Origin: Coprinopsis marcescibilis
Lineage: Eukaryota; Basidiomycota; Agaricomycetes; Agaricales; Psathyrellaceae
Assembly: GCA_004369085.1 (NCBI GenBank)
Contig: ML210297.1
Coordinates: 1 to 64,000 of the forward strand
Direction: 5' to 3'
Length of the DNA stretch: 64,000 nucleotides
The notes under the pieces are model-generated. The model had not been told where the DNA came from. It saw only the letters and a program-made list of their open reading frames with translations, and did not search any database. Positions 44,501-57,068 of the stretch are shown piece after piece; positions within the stretch are counted from its first letter, which is position 1, and every line of letters begins with the position of its first letter. Position numbers and translations under genes: made by a program.

Positions 44501-45080
44501 CTTACGTTGGCTCTATGTTATTGATTCGCTGACTTTCGTTCAGAGATCCGACCATATGTGTATGAAACATTGATGTATCTTGTGGATGTGCATGCGCAGG
44601 TTTGCGAGGCTGCGGAGCCATTATTGCCTCGCACATTAAACCTCCTAGTGGAGGAACTCGCGTCGGAGGCACTTCATTGCTTCCGCCAGGTTAAACGTTT
44701 TGGCATGGGAGGCATGCTGCGAGTAAGTCGGACACCCTTATATCTTCCAGACCTGTGTCGAGTCCCTAACGCGATTGCTCTTGTAGGCTACCCTAGAGAT
44801 CGAGTTCATTCACCAAACATTAGGCCGTTACGTCACATCTCAAGCCGCTGAAACCTTGTCAGAGTTGTACAACAAGATTTCGCAAGCTTATGCTCGCCGA
44901 CCCGGAGATGAAAATCTTCAAGCTAGTCTGGATGGGGTGAAGAAGATTCTGGCGGAAACTAGGCGTGCCACGGGAGTTGAGTTCCTCTGCTTCCGTCAAA
45001 CAAAGACGGCCTCTAGTAATCGCCCCCACGGCTCGAACTCTCGATCTCGGGACAAGGACCGAGCGGGCAAGGGAAGCTAG
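41533..45080 (+). CDS. SEC5: Exocyst complex subunit Sec5
   Basis: Many short exons give a Sec5 protein. N-terminus [20 protein letters not shown], then [77 protein letters not shown] and [16 protein letters not shown]. Later helices include [34 protein letters not shown] and [20 protein letters not shown], and the C-terminus is Ser/Arg-rich. Sec5 is a core exocyst subunit that tethers secretory vesicles at the plasma membrane; it is needed for tip growth. The N-terminal region is hard to splice. A GTAAGT donor at 41664 with an acceptor at 41721 keeps phase, but a clean reading of the segment around 41850-41865 requires a further intron or a frameshift. From about 41.86 kb on the call is strong. 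Confidence 0.88.
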
Positions 45081-45451
45081 GCGACGTCTCAAAAGAAGTG
45101 TCGCGTTCTCCCACTCCGGACCTTTCCTGCATCCACCTCTACACATGGGCGCGGCATATTGTCGTAATTTAATTGCACCCCTTTCATCAAGCTGAGGACC
45201 CTGCCGATGCCATCTCACCAGAATCCCTCTCTCGTCACGTTGAATCCCCGTGGCTTACCCTCGCTGTCAGACACAACAGTCGGAATCTTCTTCAATCTGC
45301 GACAATCTCAGTATACCAAGATCAGAAAGACGTGATCTCAGATTCAAGGATCGCACTACAATTATAATGGTATGTGGCTGGGTGCGAAGTGAATGTTTTA
45401 GTTAGCTATTGAAGGCTGCTATTCGTATCCAGACTTTCCCAACGTCCCTAT
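45081..45451. other. Convergent intergenic region
   Basis: 370 bases between the stop codons of SEC5 and the RMD1-like gene. No gene seen. Confidence 0.4.
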
Positions 45452-47417
45452 TTACGCCATGAGGTCAACTAGGATTGTAATAACACCCAACACTGTATGT
45501 AGTTGTGAGAACGATTAAACTTTCTGTATCAAATAGCAGACTTACATATTTCTATCCCAATAAGCACGATGACAATCTGTTCTAGCCTTTCAGCATGTCG
45601 ACTAGAGACAGATTCCTTCAGCAGCTGTAACATGTCCTGCAAAACCTGAAAATATAACTAATTAGTTACATGAAGGCGATGACATGAGAAGGGCGTACCT
45701 CCACGCGAGTGTTTAGCAGATTGATTCGCTGCGGGATTTCGAGGTAACTTCGGGCTGCGTCATACAGAGGTTGTAGATCGGGGAAACTCTGGAAGAAGTG
45801 AAATATGAAGCGAGGAGCGTCTACCTGTAGTCGAAATCGCGTACCCAAAAGACTTCCTAGACACACAACGTGAGATCCCCGAACAGAAGACGATACGATT
45901 TGATAGGAAACTCACAGGAGAATCAAGAACAGAACCCACGGAATTGATGTTAGTTCGAAGAAGGAACAACTGTCCAATTTGTTGCATGATCTCTAACAAC
46001 CGTGTCACCGATAACGCCTACCAAGAGCATAATAATCGCCGAGGACCCACCCACCTTTATGAGGCATCCCTATCTTGCCGGTTTCGCTTATGATTTCAGG
46101 TATGTCTTTGGTTTCTTCGATTGTCGACGAGATTAATTCCTCAAACTGACGTGCAAGGTGAGAGTCTTTGCCTCGTATGCGACCAAATGTTGACTTGCCA
46201 GTGATATTTTGACCGACTGTGACAGCGCATGCGATAGTGAAAGTTTAGTCCTGCCAAACGAGTTAGCGGTGGTGGCGTTTTCCCAAGAAACGGCGTACAT
46301 GTAGCTTGACCCCTTGCGCAGGGTAATGACGTCGTTGTAAATCCTTCAAAGGTCTGTGAACCCCCAAGTTACCCAAGGGTATGGGCTCGTAAGACTCTTA
46401 CCGGCTATAGTTTGCATAATAATAATTCAAATCTTCCATTTCAATCTCGTCGGGACCTTCCAGGTGTCAGCAAACCTGGCCTGGCCAAGGGTGGATTTTG
46501 CTTACCCAATTTCCCTGTTTCAAAACGACGTCTAGTAGAGAGTATTCAACTGTTACAACCCGACTGATGTCGGCAAGGTATAGACTCACATTGACGACAA
46601 GAAACGCTTTTCTTGCGCTTCAGTCATCCCCCATATCACGACTGTGCCATAGGGGAACAGGAATATTTCAGCTTCTGGCGATGTGGTGTCGAATTTACTC
46701 TTCCTAGGGTTTGTGGGTCGATCTTCTGCTTCGTGGCCTTCTCTCAATTCCGGAATTCCTAGAAGGTCTCCTGTCGGGGCATGAGGATTTATCCCGGCTT
46801 TGGAATAATCATGGGTGGAGGGCGGAGGGTCGTATACGTATGGGGTATAGATGACTTCGTCAATCATTTTTGGATTTGTATGGTATGCATTCTTCCTAGC
46901 AACAAAAAATTTCATGAGGTCGCTCATCCGGTAAGAGCTGTTGGGCGAGACAGGTCAACAGGATGCGCATAATAATAGCTAAAGATCCGTTACCTGGCAG
47001 TTGCGTAGGCCGTAACGCGTGGCAAAGACTTGGCTTTCTTCTTGGTGAGCCGTAGTGCATCTCTTCTTGCGGTTCCAGCAGGAATGAGTGATATTTGGTT
47101 GTAAACCTTGAACACAGTTTGATGAAACGGGTATCATTATCATTCCATGTGCAAAAACATACTTCCACATCCTCTTCCTGGGATTCCTCGTTCTCATCAA
47201 TCTCTCCATCATCACTGTCCCCAGTATTCCCTGCGCTGTCCGTATATCCCTTTTTTGCAGCTCCAGCGTCCCTGCCAGCGTCGAGAACTGACAGGTTTTC
47301 CGGTTGCTCTGGCAGAACCTTTAGCTTTCCAGCGAGTTTCGTAGACCGGTTGGCGCCACGCGGTTTCGTGTCCATTGCAGAAGTTGAGGACTTGATTGAG
47401 AAAGGTGTTTCCGGCAT
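45452..47417 (-). CDS. RMD1/YagE family (DUF155) membrane protein
   Basis: A multi-exon minus-strand gene. After an acidic, disordered N-terminus (DSDDGEIDENEESQEED) come SLIPAGTARRDALRL, KSLPRVTAYATA, and then SYRMSDLMKFF. The core DUF155 signatures follow: EIFLFPYGTVVIWGMTEAQE, EMEDLNYYYANYS, IMQQIGQLFLLRTNINSVGS, ARSYLEIPQRINLLNTRVEV and LKESVSSRHAERLEQIVIVL. Two C-terminal exons give a transmembrane segment (IVIVLIGIEILLGVITILV) just before the stop at 45452-45454. Yeast Rmd1 is needed for meiotic division, and the animal homologue RMND1 is a mitochondrial inner-membrane protein tied to mitochondrial translation. Which of these applies here is not shown by the sequence. Confidence 0.88.
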
Positions 47418-50127
47418 CTTGAACGTTTCTATCAGATATTCGAACGAATGAAGTTCATGGTTAGAAGTGACACCCGAGTTGTTTCCGACAGGATGACCTC
47501 ACAACAATCCTGCTTATGTAAGCCATTCCCATCTAATCGGGTTTGATGGCCTTCCGCCGAAAACGCCGGGACAAGCACTCGAGACATCGAAAAAAGCTTG
47601 AAACTGCAAATAGGTTTGGAAAGTCAGTTGCTAATTGCCGTATTGGCCGCAAGATCCAGGAAGTGTGCTACTGGTTACCAGAGTCTAGTATTTTTTACAG
47701 CATTGTCTGCCTTGATTTTGAATGAATTGTCCCTCGGCAGAGACATCCAACTTCCGAAGTTCCTTCCTTATCACCGTCACGCAGATCCACATTGACCAGC
47801 GGCAATTATGTTTAAACCGCTCAATCGACTTCAAATCTCGATACCTTGGTAGAGATGCACCCGTGCATTTGAGTGGGTCTGGTAGTCTGCCCTTCGGAGT
47901 ATTGCAGAACAAATGAAGATGGCAAATGTGCTTCCTTTTAAATTATATTGACGGTGGAAGTGCGCCAGGACTTAAATTTCGCCGACGAAGGGAGCGTTGG
48001 CAGGAAACGTCCAGAAATAAAAATCCAGTTCTTCCGCGAAGGCTCTTTCTCTCGTGGCATGATAGGAAGTCTGCTTGGTCCGCATTCTTAACCATAGGAT
48101 TACTGTTCAGGTTCTCTATTCGCCGGCTATCGCCTTCACTGTTTTGATACTATCACAAGGATCCTAGTTTAAGTTAAGTAACTAAGTACTAATGCTTTGA
48201 AAACACAAATTTACTTCAGATCCTTAGTTTAAGCTGCCTCGAGTAAATACAGGTTCTTTCTTTGCCACACTGTCGGTTGTTGGTGTGATGATGAAATAGG
48301 TAACCCATGGGCGACGGTGACGGGCCTCGGAATCACTCTCACGACATCGCTTGCAATTACAACTTCGAATGAAGCAGAGACAGCTACACCTTGCTCGTCA
48401 GGCACACAGTTAACCGCCAGTGACATTCAGTGTGAAACGTGAGCTTTCGTCTCTATCCCTTCAGAGTGCGAATTACTACTAAGCCAGAATAAAAGATTCC
48501 TCGGAACCGTTCGTCCCGAACTAGGATGTAGAGATAAAATTACTCTTCGTGGAAGACGTGCCAGACTCCCGGGTTGCATTGCAGGAGTTTGAGGGGCCAA
48601 GAAAACATGATCGCGTAACCGTTGGAGCGCGAAATCCGAGTCAGGAATAGCAGGCTTCCACCCTGGACATAAAACCTTGAAAGGCAAAAGCTCCACTCAC
48701 GATCAACAAAAACATTCGCCGCAACGGTGGGGCGAAGTTCTTCTGGGAGCGGCTGAGCCTGACAGGACCCAGCCTGACGGCCGGAGTACGCCAGGAAGCC
48801 CGTGCTCTGCTAACGTGGGGATTGCAAGTCGCCGACATTTGCCAGAACGTGGGACCACTAGGCAACCTTATTTAAATTAGTATTGACTAGTATAAGTCGA
48901 TTAGGATCCTAGATAGGCAGTGGCCTAGTGAAGAGAACCCCGAGGTTGCCAGTAAGAGCCAAGTAATCAGCAACTGATCATCCTTGCATCAGATCGAGAT
49001 TGATGGGGTATGTTTCGAGACGGAGGTATCCTCGATGTTGCCTCGATGTTCCCGAAAGCACTTTACTTTTCTACAACAACCTCAGTATCTGATTACTCGA
49101 TATATTTGCTCTCATCAAAATATCGCAGATATCAGCCAGTAGTAACGGCACCGCGGGCCTTGATGCTAAGTCTGTCCGATTCGGATGACTTGTGAAGTCA
49201 AGCATGGAGGCGGAAGTGAGAGATGTCCTAGAGTGATTAGGGTTTAGCTTTGAGAACGCACAAACAAAGATAGCGCCACACGCCTCTTTAGCCAGCGAGA
49301 ATTGGAAGAACCTCAAGGTTGAACGTTTCATTTGGTGCTTCATCAGAAAGCTGCGAGCTCTATCAGGCTGCTTCATGCGGAGAGTCTCTCGTCACTGAGA
49401 AGTGCCTTACACAGCCATGGTCGAGCATCTGCTGCTGCTCATACCGAATGCATGCGTTTCTCTACTACCTCGGGTCCGGTGTCGACATGCAGCAGAAACA
49501 GCGTCTTGTGCATTCCCAGAGGCATGGGAAGAGAAAGTGGTCGGGGAATGCTACTCCCGACAAAGCATCGAAATCTGGAAAGTGGTTGGTCGTTTGAATA
49601 CGTGGAACTTCTTCCACGTCGATCCGAAGCCTCTATCACAGAGCCTCGAGGATCTTTCATATTATGGCTAATACCTAGTAAACTCAGCTTTCAACTTCAA
49701 CGTAAGTTGTAGGTTAAAATCTTATCCCCGATGGAGGCAAGAACCGTAAAGGACATGATTTATGGACAGGCTCGAAAATGATGTTGTGATAAACCATAGT
49801 CTAGAAAGCATAAGGATACAGGGTTGTCCATACGATCTACGCATATATAATACAGAGAGGAACGTAGAGATTGCAGGAGAGCATTTGGGAGGAATAACTT
49901 AACACAGAGCGATGGTCCATGCAAGGGCAAGATCGACATGATGTTGGGGGATAGAAACCCAGGCGAGAGCGAGAGACGACGGGATCTATGCTTGAAACTG
50001 TGTCCGAGAGTTCTGGAATCCTGCTCCCAGAATAGTGTTAAATATGGTTAAAGCTAAGGGAGTCCACTCCTTTGCGTTGAAATTTGGCTCGGGGCGGCAG
50101 AAAGAAGTAGAGGTGCGGCAGAACTGT
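47418..50127. other. Gene-poor 2.7-kb interval
   Basis: The largest stretch without a recognised gene. Only short, overlapping ORFs on both strands. A degenerate inverted repeat (AGGATCCTA.. near 48158 and its reverse complement near 48910) might bound a 750-base relic. A small perfect palindrome, ACGTGGAA/TTCCACGT, lies near 49600. The right end is probably 3' UTR of the WOPR gene. Confidence 0.4.
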
Positions 50128-51433
50128 CTATTGGTTACCCGATGCAAAGCGACGAAGCGTTTGGACATCGACAGGATCCCTTGGGGGGGAAGAGACACTT
50201 TGGAGAACCTCGAGCGGCACCAGGCCGGCATTTCGCGAATTGTAGGCGCCGTTTAAACTTGAAATCGATGACGCTTTGCTGGAATGTCCAGACGAGGAAG
50301 AAGGGCTACAAGGGTAGCTGGAAGGTTGTTGCGGAAAGCGGTTGTGAAAGTTGCTGCTGGTGGGCGAAGGTTGATTTGGGGATTCAGGGGGCTGGGTTTG
50401 GCTCGTTTGAGCACGACTGTCCCTCCGGGTTTTTCCTGTCCGGGCGCTTCTGAACCACCCTTCTGGTACCGGTACGTCCCCGACGCCCCGAATGTTGTCA
50501 ATCGTGCTTAGCTGGTCAAGCCTTGCTTGACTGAAGTAAGCCGCTAAAATTAGAGACTTTTAGTCGATGTTGAAGCTCCGCCTAAGACACACCTACTGAG
50601 ATGCCATTTTCGAACAATGCCTTTAGGTCGATCAGCTGGGAGCGAAACGTGAACACTGTACGTTTGCTTGATTAAGCGCTCTGACTCGGGGATGTGTCTT
50701 GGTTCCGACGAGTATGGCCTGCGTAAAAGAAGTTGTGAGCATATGATTTCAGAGCAGAGGCGGAATCGCCCCGGAGGTAGCTCGATGCTGATTGCGAGTC
50801 CACGATGCGTGGCGTCAGAGTTTCCAGCGGCATGTGTGCAAAGGTCGAGGTCGAAGACATGTACTCACCGCATCATATGGGCCCACGGAGTTACAGGATT
50901 GAGGAAGTCGTCGGCCATGTCCGATTCTTTCTGATGGTAGAATAAGAACTCCTGAAACACGCTGAGTACAATAGCTCCGCGAGTAGACGACGCCGACACC
51001 TACATCCCTGACTCCTGAGTAATATGTAAAAGGGTCAGTTCACACCCTGCAGTACTGGTGCCAACTGTTACGTACGACTTGGACCCCATCCCATTCCATC
51101 CGTCCTAATCGTAAACGAGGGTGTCAGTAGATTCACTCAAATCGGTAATAATGAAACGTTGCACCATCGCTCCATGCCCAGCCCAGTAGGCTCCGTATTC
51201 GCACCCCGTTCCTCCCTAAGTATCCACAGAGTTAGATATGGTGATGATAGCCTTGAGTAATATAAATGCGAGGCTCACCAGACGTATACGTTTCCTGGAA
51301 CGATAACCCTCCGCTCTTCAGCATCCAGTCGCCGTGTGATCAAGGGCAGTCGATTACAAGCGACGCCATTGAAGACTTGCAGTGCGTCTCGAGTCGAACG
51401 AATGCGAACACCTTGAAGGGTAGGACGCTGCAT
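50128..51433 (-). CDS. WOPR (Gti1/Pac2) family transcription regulator
   Basis: Eight small exons, none of which shows as a long ORF, assemble in phase from ATG 51433 to TAG 50128-50130 and give about 285 residues. Exon 1 (51433-51279): MQRPTLQGVRIRSTRDAL, then LPLITRRLDAEERRVI and VYVW. Next: EERGANTEPTGLGMERW, TDGMGWGPSRVRDEFLFYHQ, RPYSSEPRHIPESERLIKQT and KGIVRKWHLTAYFSQARLDQ. These are WOPRa and WOPRb box features. After WOPRb comes VPVPEGWFRSARTGKTRR, a Ser/Pro/Gln-rich tail, and a terminal VPLEVLQ..RDPVD..LRRF motif. WOPR proteins (Wor1, Ryp1, Gti1, Pac2) bind DNA and control morphological switching and development in fungi. The long upstream region (1.8 kb) fits a heavily regulated gene. 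Confidence 0.85.
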
Positions 51434-53246
51434 CGCTGAACCTGGGAGGGATGGGGTTCGCGATAGAAGTGAGGGTGATGACCTGCGTTGGTCCGGAGAA
51501 TCGTGGAGTCATTATATATCTGCAAAGCCCAGAACGGCAGCATCAACTCTAATTGAAGTGGCTAATTTGCAAATCCCGAGATGAGGGTCAGTATTTTTGA
51601 CTTTGCATTCAGTTGACCACATGCAACGTGAACAGGAAGAAACTAAGAAGAAACCTGAGTGGAACCCTAGGATTCGACTTAAGGCGGAATCCGATTATTC
51701 TCACGCATACTCTTTGAATGTTCAAGTCAGGGTCGCTTCCAGCAGAAGTTTGAAGTTAGAACGGAGGGAGGCGTCTCCTTTAGGAATTCGTTCTACCCGT
51801 ACCTGAGGTGCATCGAGATATGGCAGCCTAATTCACCTAACGTCTTTTGATTCTATACAATCACAGGAGATCTTAGATCATGGTTCTGTGAAAGACAGAT
51901 CCCAAATCGGAGCCAGACAATCCACCATATCATATAGAAGGCTCGACAAGTTAATAATATGAGAACTCACAGGGTCACATAACCTGCGACAAGCATTCGC
52001 ATGAGCCTGGACCTCTCATCGATGCAGCACGTCGCCTCAGTCCCGTTGTAGAGATCGCTCAGGGTTCGCATTTCGAGAATTTGGGAGCGGCGAGCCAAGC
52101 GAGATACCGGAACATTTTGACAAAATTTAGCCGATCCAAATCCAGGATTTTCCACTAATTTGCCCCGGTTCGTTGGCTTTTCGGTGGACGCTATAGAGTT
52201 GGCAGCTAAGCCCCTTACCTGTATAGGAAATGGCATATCATAAGTAAAAACACGAGGTCGCCCTGCAGGCAGAACTTGAAACTTACTGTGACAGAAAGAG
52301 TATCACGATCGCTTTTCTGACGTTGACGCTTGTCAATACGACTACGTCGATGAAGAATTATGTACACTGGTCCTCGGAAAGAGGCAACCGGGCCACATGT
52401 TCCATGCTCTTGCCAGCCTTTCATTTTGCAGTCGCCAGCGGTCACTGGACCGCCGGTATTTCTCCTGACATAGCAGGAGCTGTCGTGTCTCCTCTCTCAC
52501 TGAGTTTACACGGTGATGGTACTCTTGACGTTTAATAAAAGCTGGTTGGGTAGAAGGTGGCGAAGAACGAGGGGACGGACCGAATGAGTGCGAACACCTG
52601 CTGATGTGGCGGAGATGAAGGGCTTGTATTCGGGTGTGAAGAACGAAGTCTACCAAGCTCAAGCCATTTAGCTTGGATTAATTACCACCGCGTAACATGG
52701 TTTCGGTAGGTCCACTTACTTTTTATCAGAAGATCATTGAGCCCGAGGTTGCGTTCCATACGAATCACACCCCTTTGAGGCCCTGAGGCCCGCAAAATGG
52801 TAGTAAGAGCTGTGATCAAAGTTGAGAATTTGTATATTAGCTAGTGCGCGGTTGACGAGTAACTTTGAAAGCTCTTATCATTCATTACATCTCTACTTCC
52901 ATGTCCATTACACTTTTCCCCATACACACCAGACCTTCAAGTTAGAAGGTTGCCCTCTCCGTGGTCGTCGTTCGGGGTGCATTGTGATGGAATTCATTCT
53001 GTGTAGACTGAGGGAAAACCGTTAGATACTTTTGTACGCATCGGGAATATGATACATGCAGGTATAACAATAGTGTTTGTTCCAATAGAGGGAAATGCCC
53101 TTTAGTAGTTAGCCGGGTGGGTGACGTGAGGTGCTGAAACGAGCGTCCAGCTCTGGAGAGTTCTAGAAAAAACTGTGTCTAATGCTTCCGGGACAAAGTA
53201 ATGGAGGTGGGCATCGTCATCAAATGCTTGGGAGCGAGCCGCAAGA
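51434..53246. promoter_or_regulatory. Long upstream region of the WOPR gene / DNAJC11-like 3' flank
   Basis: 1.8 kb with no supported gene; the minus-strand ORFs at 51.97-52.66 kb have no motif. The right edge should hold the 3' UTR of the DNAJC11-like gene. WOPR genes in other fungi have long, complex promoters and leaders, so much of this may be regulatory. That is inference. Confidence 0.35.
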
Positions 53247-55651
53247 TTAACACTGCTGCACACGATGTTCTATATCAGATAGCGGGTCCGTCAGAATGGT
53301 TACAGGTCGGGTTGCCATTGCAAGCATACCTGATAAGGGCAGAACCACTGGAATATAGTCGGGAACGTCGGCAAAGTGAGGAAGGCCACGGAACAGATAG
53401 TGGATTCTCAGCGTCTTCGAAGTGAAAGGTGCGGGATCAGAAAATCCTTGAAGGTTCGACTGATGATGGTTCGGGTGATATCTAAGTCAGCTGCTTCATA
53501 CTCTAGGCATTGCATATTTCTTACTTTTGACTGTCCTCCCGGAACGTGTAGTCGTGAGTTGCGAACCAAGGCTTGAAGAGGGATTGTGACATCAATCGCC
53601 AAGTCACGGGCTCCATCTTCAGTATCAATGACACCATATATGGCGCTCTCAATGACTAGCCCTAGATACCATCGTTTAAGAAGTTGAAAAACACGACTTC
53701 GAAACGCGCCTTACCTCCTTTCGCAATTTCTGAGGACATAACTTTATGAGCGGAGTCCTTGAGTAAATCAATAACAATATTGCGCTTCTTTCGTGCATCA
53801 GAATCTTCTTCGAGAACTCGCCGAGCGACGCGGATCTGACTGAACGGTCGATGTTAATTTGCGATCGTGGCCAGAGAGAAGTGAAGAAAAGAAGACTCAC
53901 GCGATACGAAGGGCTCGCCGCTGCGGTCGGATAATGAAGTGATAACCCAGCACTGCTACAGATGAAGGTATCACAACGGAAAACAGAGCGCCATAGCTGT
54001 CGAGACTGTCAGAAAGGATAATGGGAATGTTAAACTTTTGCTTCCATAGCATAAACCTAGACATTCAATCGTGAGTTTATGGTATAGAAAAAGATACTTA
54101 GGAACTTGCGTGATGCTGAAAACAAGTCCTCCGGAACTGATGGCTGTAACGAGGTCCAGTTCTTGTCCATTATGTTTGTAATGCGCGCCAATAGACCCTG
54201 AGAGACCCCCGAACCCAAGTTCTCCTCCAGCAGTGACACGAGTAGCAAGCTCCATGACGTGGACAGACACAGAAGCAACCAGACTCGGCCATATTTGATT
54301 GAAGCGGATTCCTACCCTTCTCTCAAAGAGAAAGGTTTTAAACCCATTCACTGAAGGAAGACCGCGCTCGTTGGCATCAATGAGATCCTGCGTGAGCGTT
54401 TCATGCGACATGTAATTAATCGACAGAGACGGGATCTGATGGAGGTGGAGTGCGATCTCAGCCATTTGCGGTTTTAAGGGATAGAGCCGCCTCGCATAGG
54501 CGATATCCATCATCGGTGGCGCGCCAGAGGTGAAGGGGGCGAGCGAGCAGGTGGCATTGACTGTGTTGTAGTTGTCGCGATATTGACCACCGAACGCCGT
54601 TGCAAGGGTGTTGGTATCGTAGATGATTTTGGTCTGAAAGGCGAGATTAAAACGGCGAGATTAGTGGTGCAGTGTGAGCGACGTACATGGCCACGAAATC
54701 TCGGTGAGAATTGGTGTGCGACTGTTCCGACATAATGGATCGAACCAAGCCTTCCTCCTTGGACAGTTCCGTTGGTTCTGAATGATACTGTGGTCTTCTG
54801 GCCCAAACGTTTCTATGCCATGACTGTCAGAGACCATTGCGACAGCAGGTGATCAAGTTTCGACTCACGGCAATTGTATGTCCCATTTCTTGGGAAACAA
54901 TCTGCCACCCGGTCAGTCTTTGCAGAGTCGTGAGTTCGGTGAGTCTGTGACGATGCATATACATTTGTCCAGTTGCATCGACGGTTATGCTGCAAGTGTT
55001 GTTGATCGGTTGTTCGAGCTCTGGGATTTCTTCCGTTCGACCTTCGTTCTTGATCCGTTCGAGCTCTTCAACGATCTACCAGATATAGCAATGAGCGGGT
55101 GCGAATCCAAAGAGTCCGGTATTTCCTTTTCGAACCTTGTCTTTTCCACTTGAGGGAAGGTCGGCGGGCCAGTTGATTGACAATCCTTCCAGTCCTGAGG
55201 TCGAACTGCAAATCGGACTCGTACTGCGCCACGACGAACACTCGACGCACCTAGCACATCATAGACCTCTCTATTCGGCGTTAGCAGAATACGCAGAGAG
55301 AAGTGGGCATTCCAACCTCAAAAAAGGATCAGAGAGTACTGGATTGGACCGGTAAGTAGAATTCCCAACGCCTTCTAAGTTCTAGCACCGACACACCTTG
55401 GTAGGACTTCTGGACCTTTAGGAACTGCTCCGTGGCAGCATCTGCTGCTGCAGGGTCCCGTTGCTTGTCAGGATGGAATAGTAGCGATAGTGAACGATAT
55501 CGCTCGTTTATCTCTGTCGCAGATGCACCCCTGCTCAGGTTCAGAACGGCGCTATTTCATAGTAATAAGTAGAGCAGTTTCAAGTTTGAGCGGGTCGCAC
55601 GTACTAAAGTTCAACCTCTTCGTCCCTACTCAACCCCTCGTTTGAGGGCAT
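53247..55651 (-). CDS. DNAJC11-like J-domain protein
   Basis: A multi-exon minus-strand gene. Exon 1 (55651-55605) gives MPSNEGLSRDEEVELY and joins to AVLNLSRGASATEINERYRS. The J domain follows, with its HPD in LLFHPDKQRDP, then KVQKSYQVLSDPFLR, VYDVLGLEGLSINWPADLPS and CSITVDATGQMYM. The middle has GQKTTVSFRTNGTVQGGRLG and FERRVGIRFNQIWPSLVASV. The C-terminus has a hydrophobic segment ending LGYHFIIRPQRRALRIA, then ARRVLEEDSDARKKRNIVID and HFADVPDYIPVVLPL. The J domain followed by a DUF3395-type C-terminal region is the DNAJC11 layout; that protein is mitochondrial and associates with the MICOS/SAM machinery in animals. Some middle splice sites are approximate, and the last few codons (to about 53247) are uncertain. 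Confidence 0.83.
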
Positions 55652-57068
55652 GTCAAATCAGTGTAGAACTCAACCTCGAGTGATAGTAGAGACAGAAAGT
55701 TGAGAGCAAAACTGAACACCTGGTGAACGCCTGGCAGTAGCTGCCACTGTGTTCCAACTTCCGGCGAATTACTTTCAACCCCACGTGTGTTTTGCATCCG
55801 TCCCACGCCGATTTTGATGGCCGGGATCTGTTTCGGATGCCAAGGTTACGCGATGTTACGCGCTTAATTGACCAATCAATTTACCAATTGCAGAAACCAG
55901 CAGGAACCTCGCAGATGTGCTTGAAGTAGCCCTGTTATTAATGTACACCCGGGTTTCATACGGATCCAAAGCCCCAAATATTGTCCCATGAGCCTGAGTG
56001 CTTGGGTCGAGTTTCAAACTTGAAGAAGACTTTTCAAGTTTCTGACTCCCACTCCCAGATGTTGAACCATCTAGAAAAGGTGTCTCAGTGCTCGTGACTA
56101 GTAAAGGATTCGTCTGTCCTGGCTCAAACCACTTTATTTCGGTGTTTAAAAGGAATTTTATACCAGTTCGACGAGAGCTGACAGTGAGGAGATAGTACAG
56201 GCAACAAGGGCCCATGCTTCGAAGCAGGACTCGCTTCCCGCTTTTAGAAGACGGACCAACAAGGTCGTCTACCACTCCGCCGCCTACCATTCCTCCCTCT
56301 TAAGCTCTAGTTGGGATATCTCAAGCATTGAGCTCCGTAAGGCACATCTCTGCGGGCCTATTTTTGTACTGTACCGCTGATGAATAGCACTGACTCCTTA
56401 TCAGAGCCCCCTGATGTTGATGTTGCATTGTAACTGTCCACCCCCAATTCTAAGTCGCGACTACTTATCAGCTCCTAAAACACAAACATCGAACATAAAT
56501 TTTACACCATGATCCATCGTAAGGTGCATCATACGAGTCCGTCTCTCTCTCAGTGGTTACTGGATGGACATCCCTGAAGCGTTCGTGAAACATGCGAACG
56601 GCGAGGACAGTCGCTGATAACGCTGCGCTGGGTTAGTGCCAAGGTAATGGGGTTGGGATCTCCCTATATTTACCTTGGGGGGCAGTGGTCAGCGCCTGGC
56701 CTTTTCTGTCTTTTTAATTTAATCACACACACACCGTGCGCGACGACATCCAAGTCAATGCAGTCAAACGGGCTTGGCGCCCAAGGTCGAGCCATAGACA
56801 GAGGTCGATACGGCACTAAGGTTACCATAGTGAGCACTGAGAGCTGAGCAGGAGTACATTCAGCAAGAGCACTGCTTCAGAAATTCAGATTGGATACCAT
56901 GACTTGGCCTGCGACATTGTCGGTTGGTCGGTTGGCATCAAGAATGATGGGGACCGCAAGCGGCGGTGCATTGACCTCATGAATACCCGCTTAGTAAGCT
57001 GTTCGCCACGTCGTGACAAGCTGACACGTTAGTCTCCTCATCTTCCCCAGTTTTGTGCACTCTCCACC
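55652..57068. other. Intergenic region with one hypothetical ORF
   Basis: 1.4 kb between the divergent DNAJC11-like and ERV29 genes. Apart from the minus ORF at 55856-56290, described separately, nothing was recognised. The part next to 57069 should hold the ERV29 promoter. Confidence 0.4.
55856..56290 (-). CDS. Hypothetical ORF of 144 codons
   Basis: An uninterrupted minus-strand ORF starting MVGGGVVDDLVGPSSKSGKR, with a Ser-rich middle (GSTSGSGSQKLEKSSSS). I recognise no domain, signal peptide or homologue. It lies alone in a 1.4-kb intergenic region, upstream of DNAJC11-like and on the same strand. It may be a small lineage-specific gene, an exon of one, or chance. Confidence 0.25.
   Translation of the reverse strand: MVGGGVVDDLVGPSSKSGKRVLLRSMGPCCLYYLLTVSSRRTGIKFLLNTEIKWFEPGQTNPLLVTSTETPFLDGSTSGSGSQKLEKSSSSLKLDPSTQAHGTIFGALDPYETRVYINNRATSSTSARFLLVSAIGKLIGQLSA

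Noticed and set aside
49319..49712. Plus-strand ORFs of 92-126 codons in the 47-50 kb interval
   Set aside because: Three frames overlap, with no motif or splice support.
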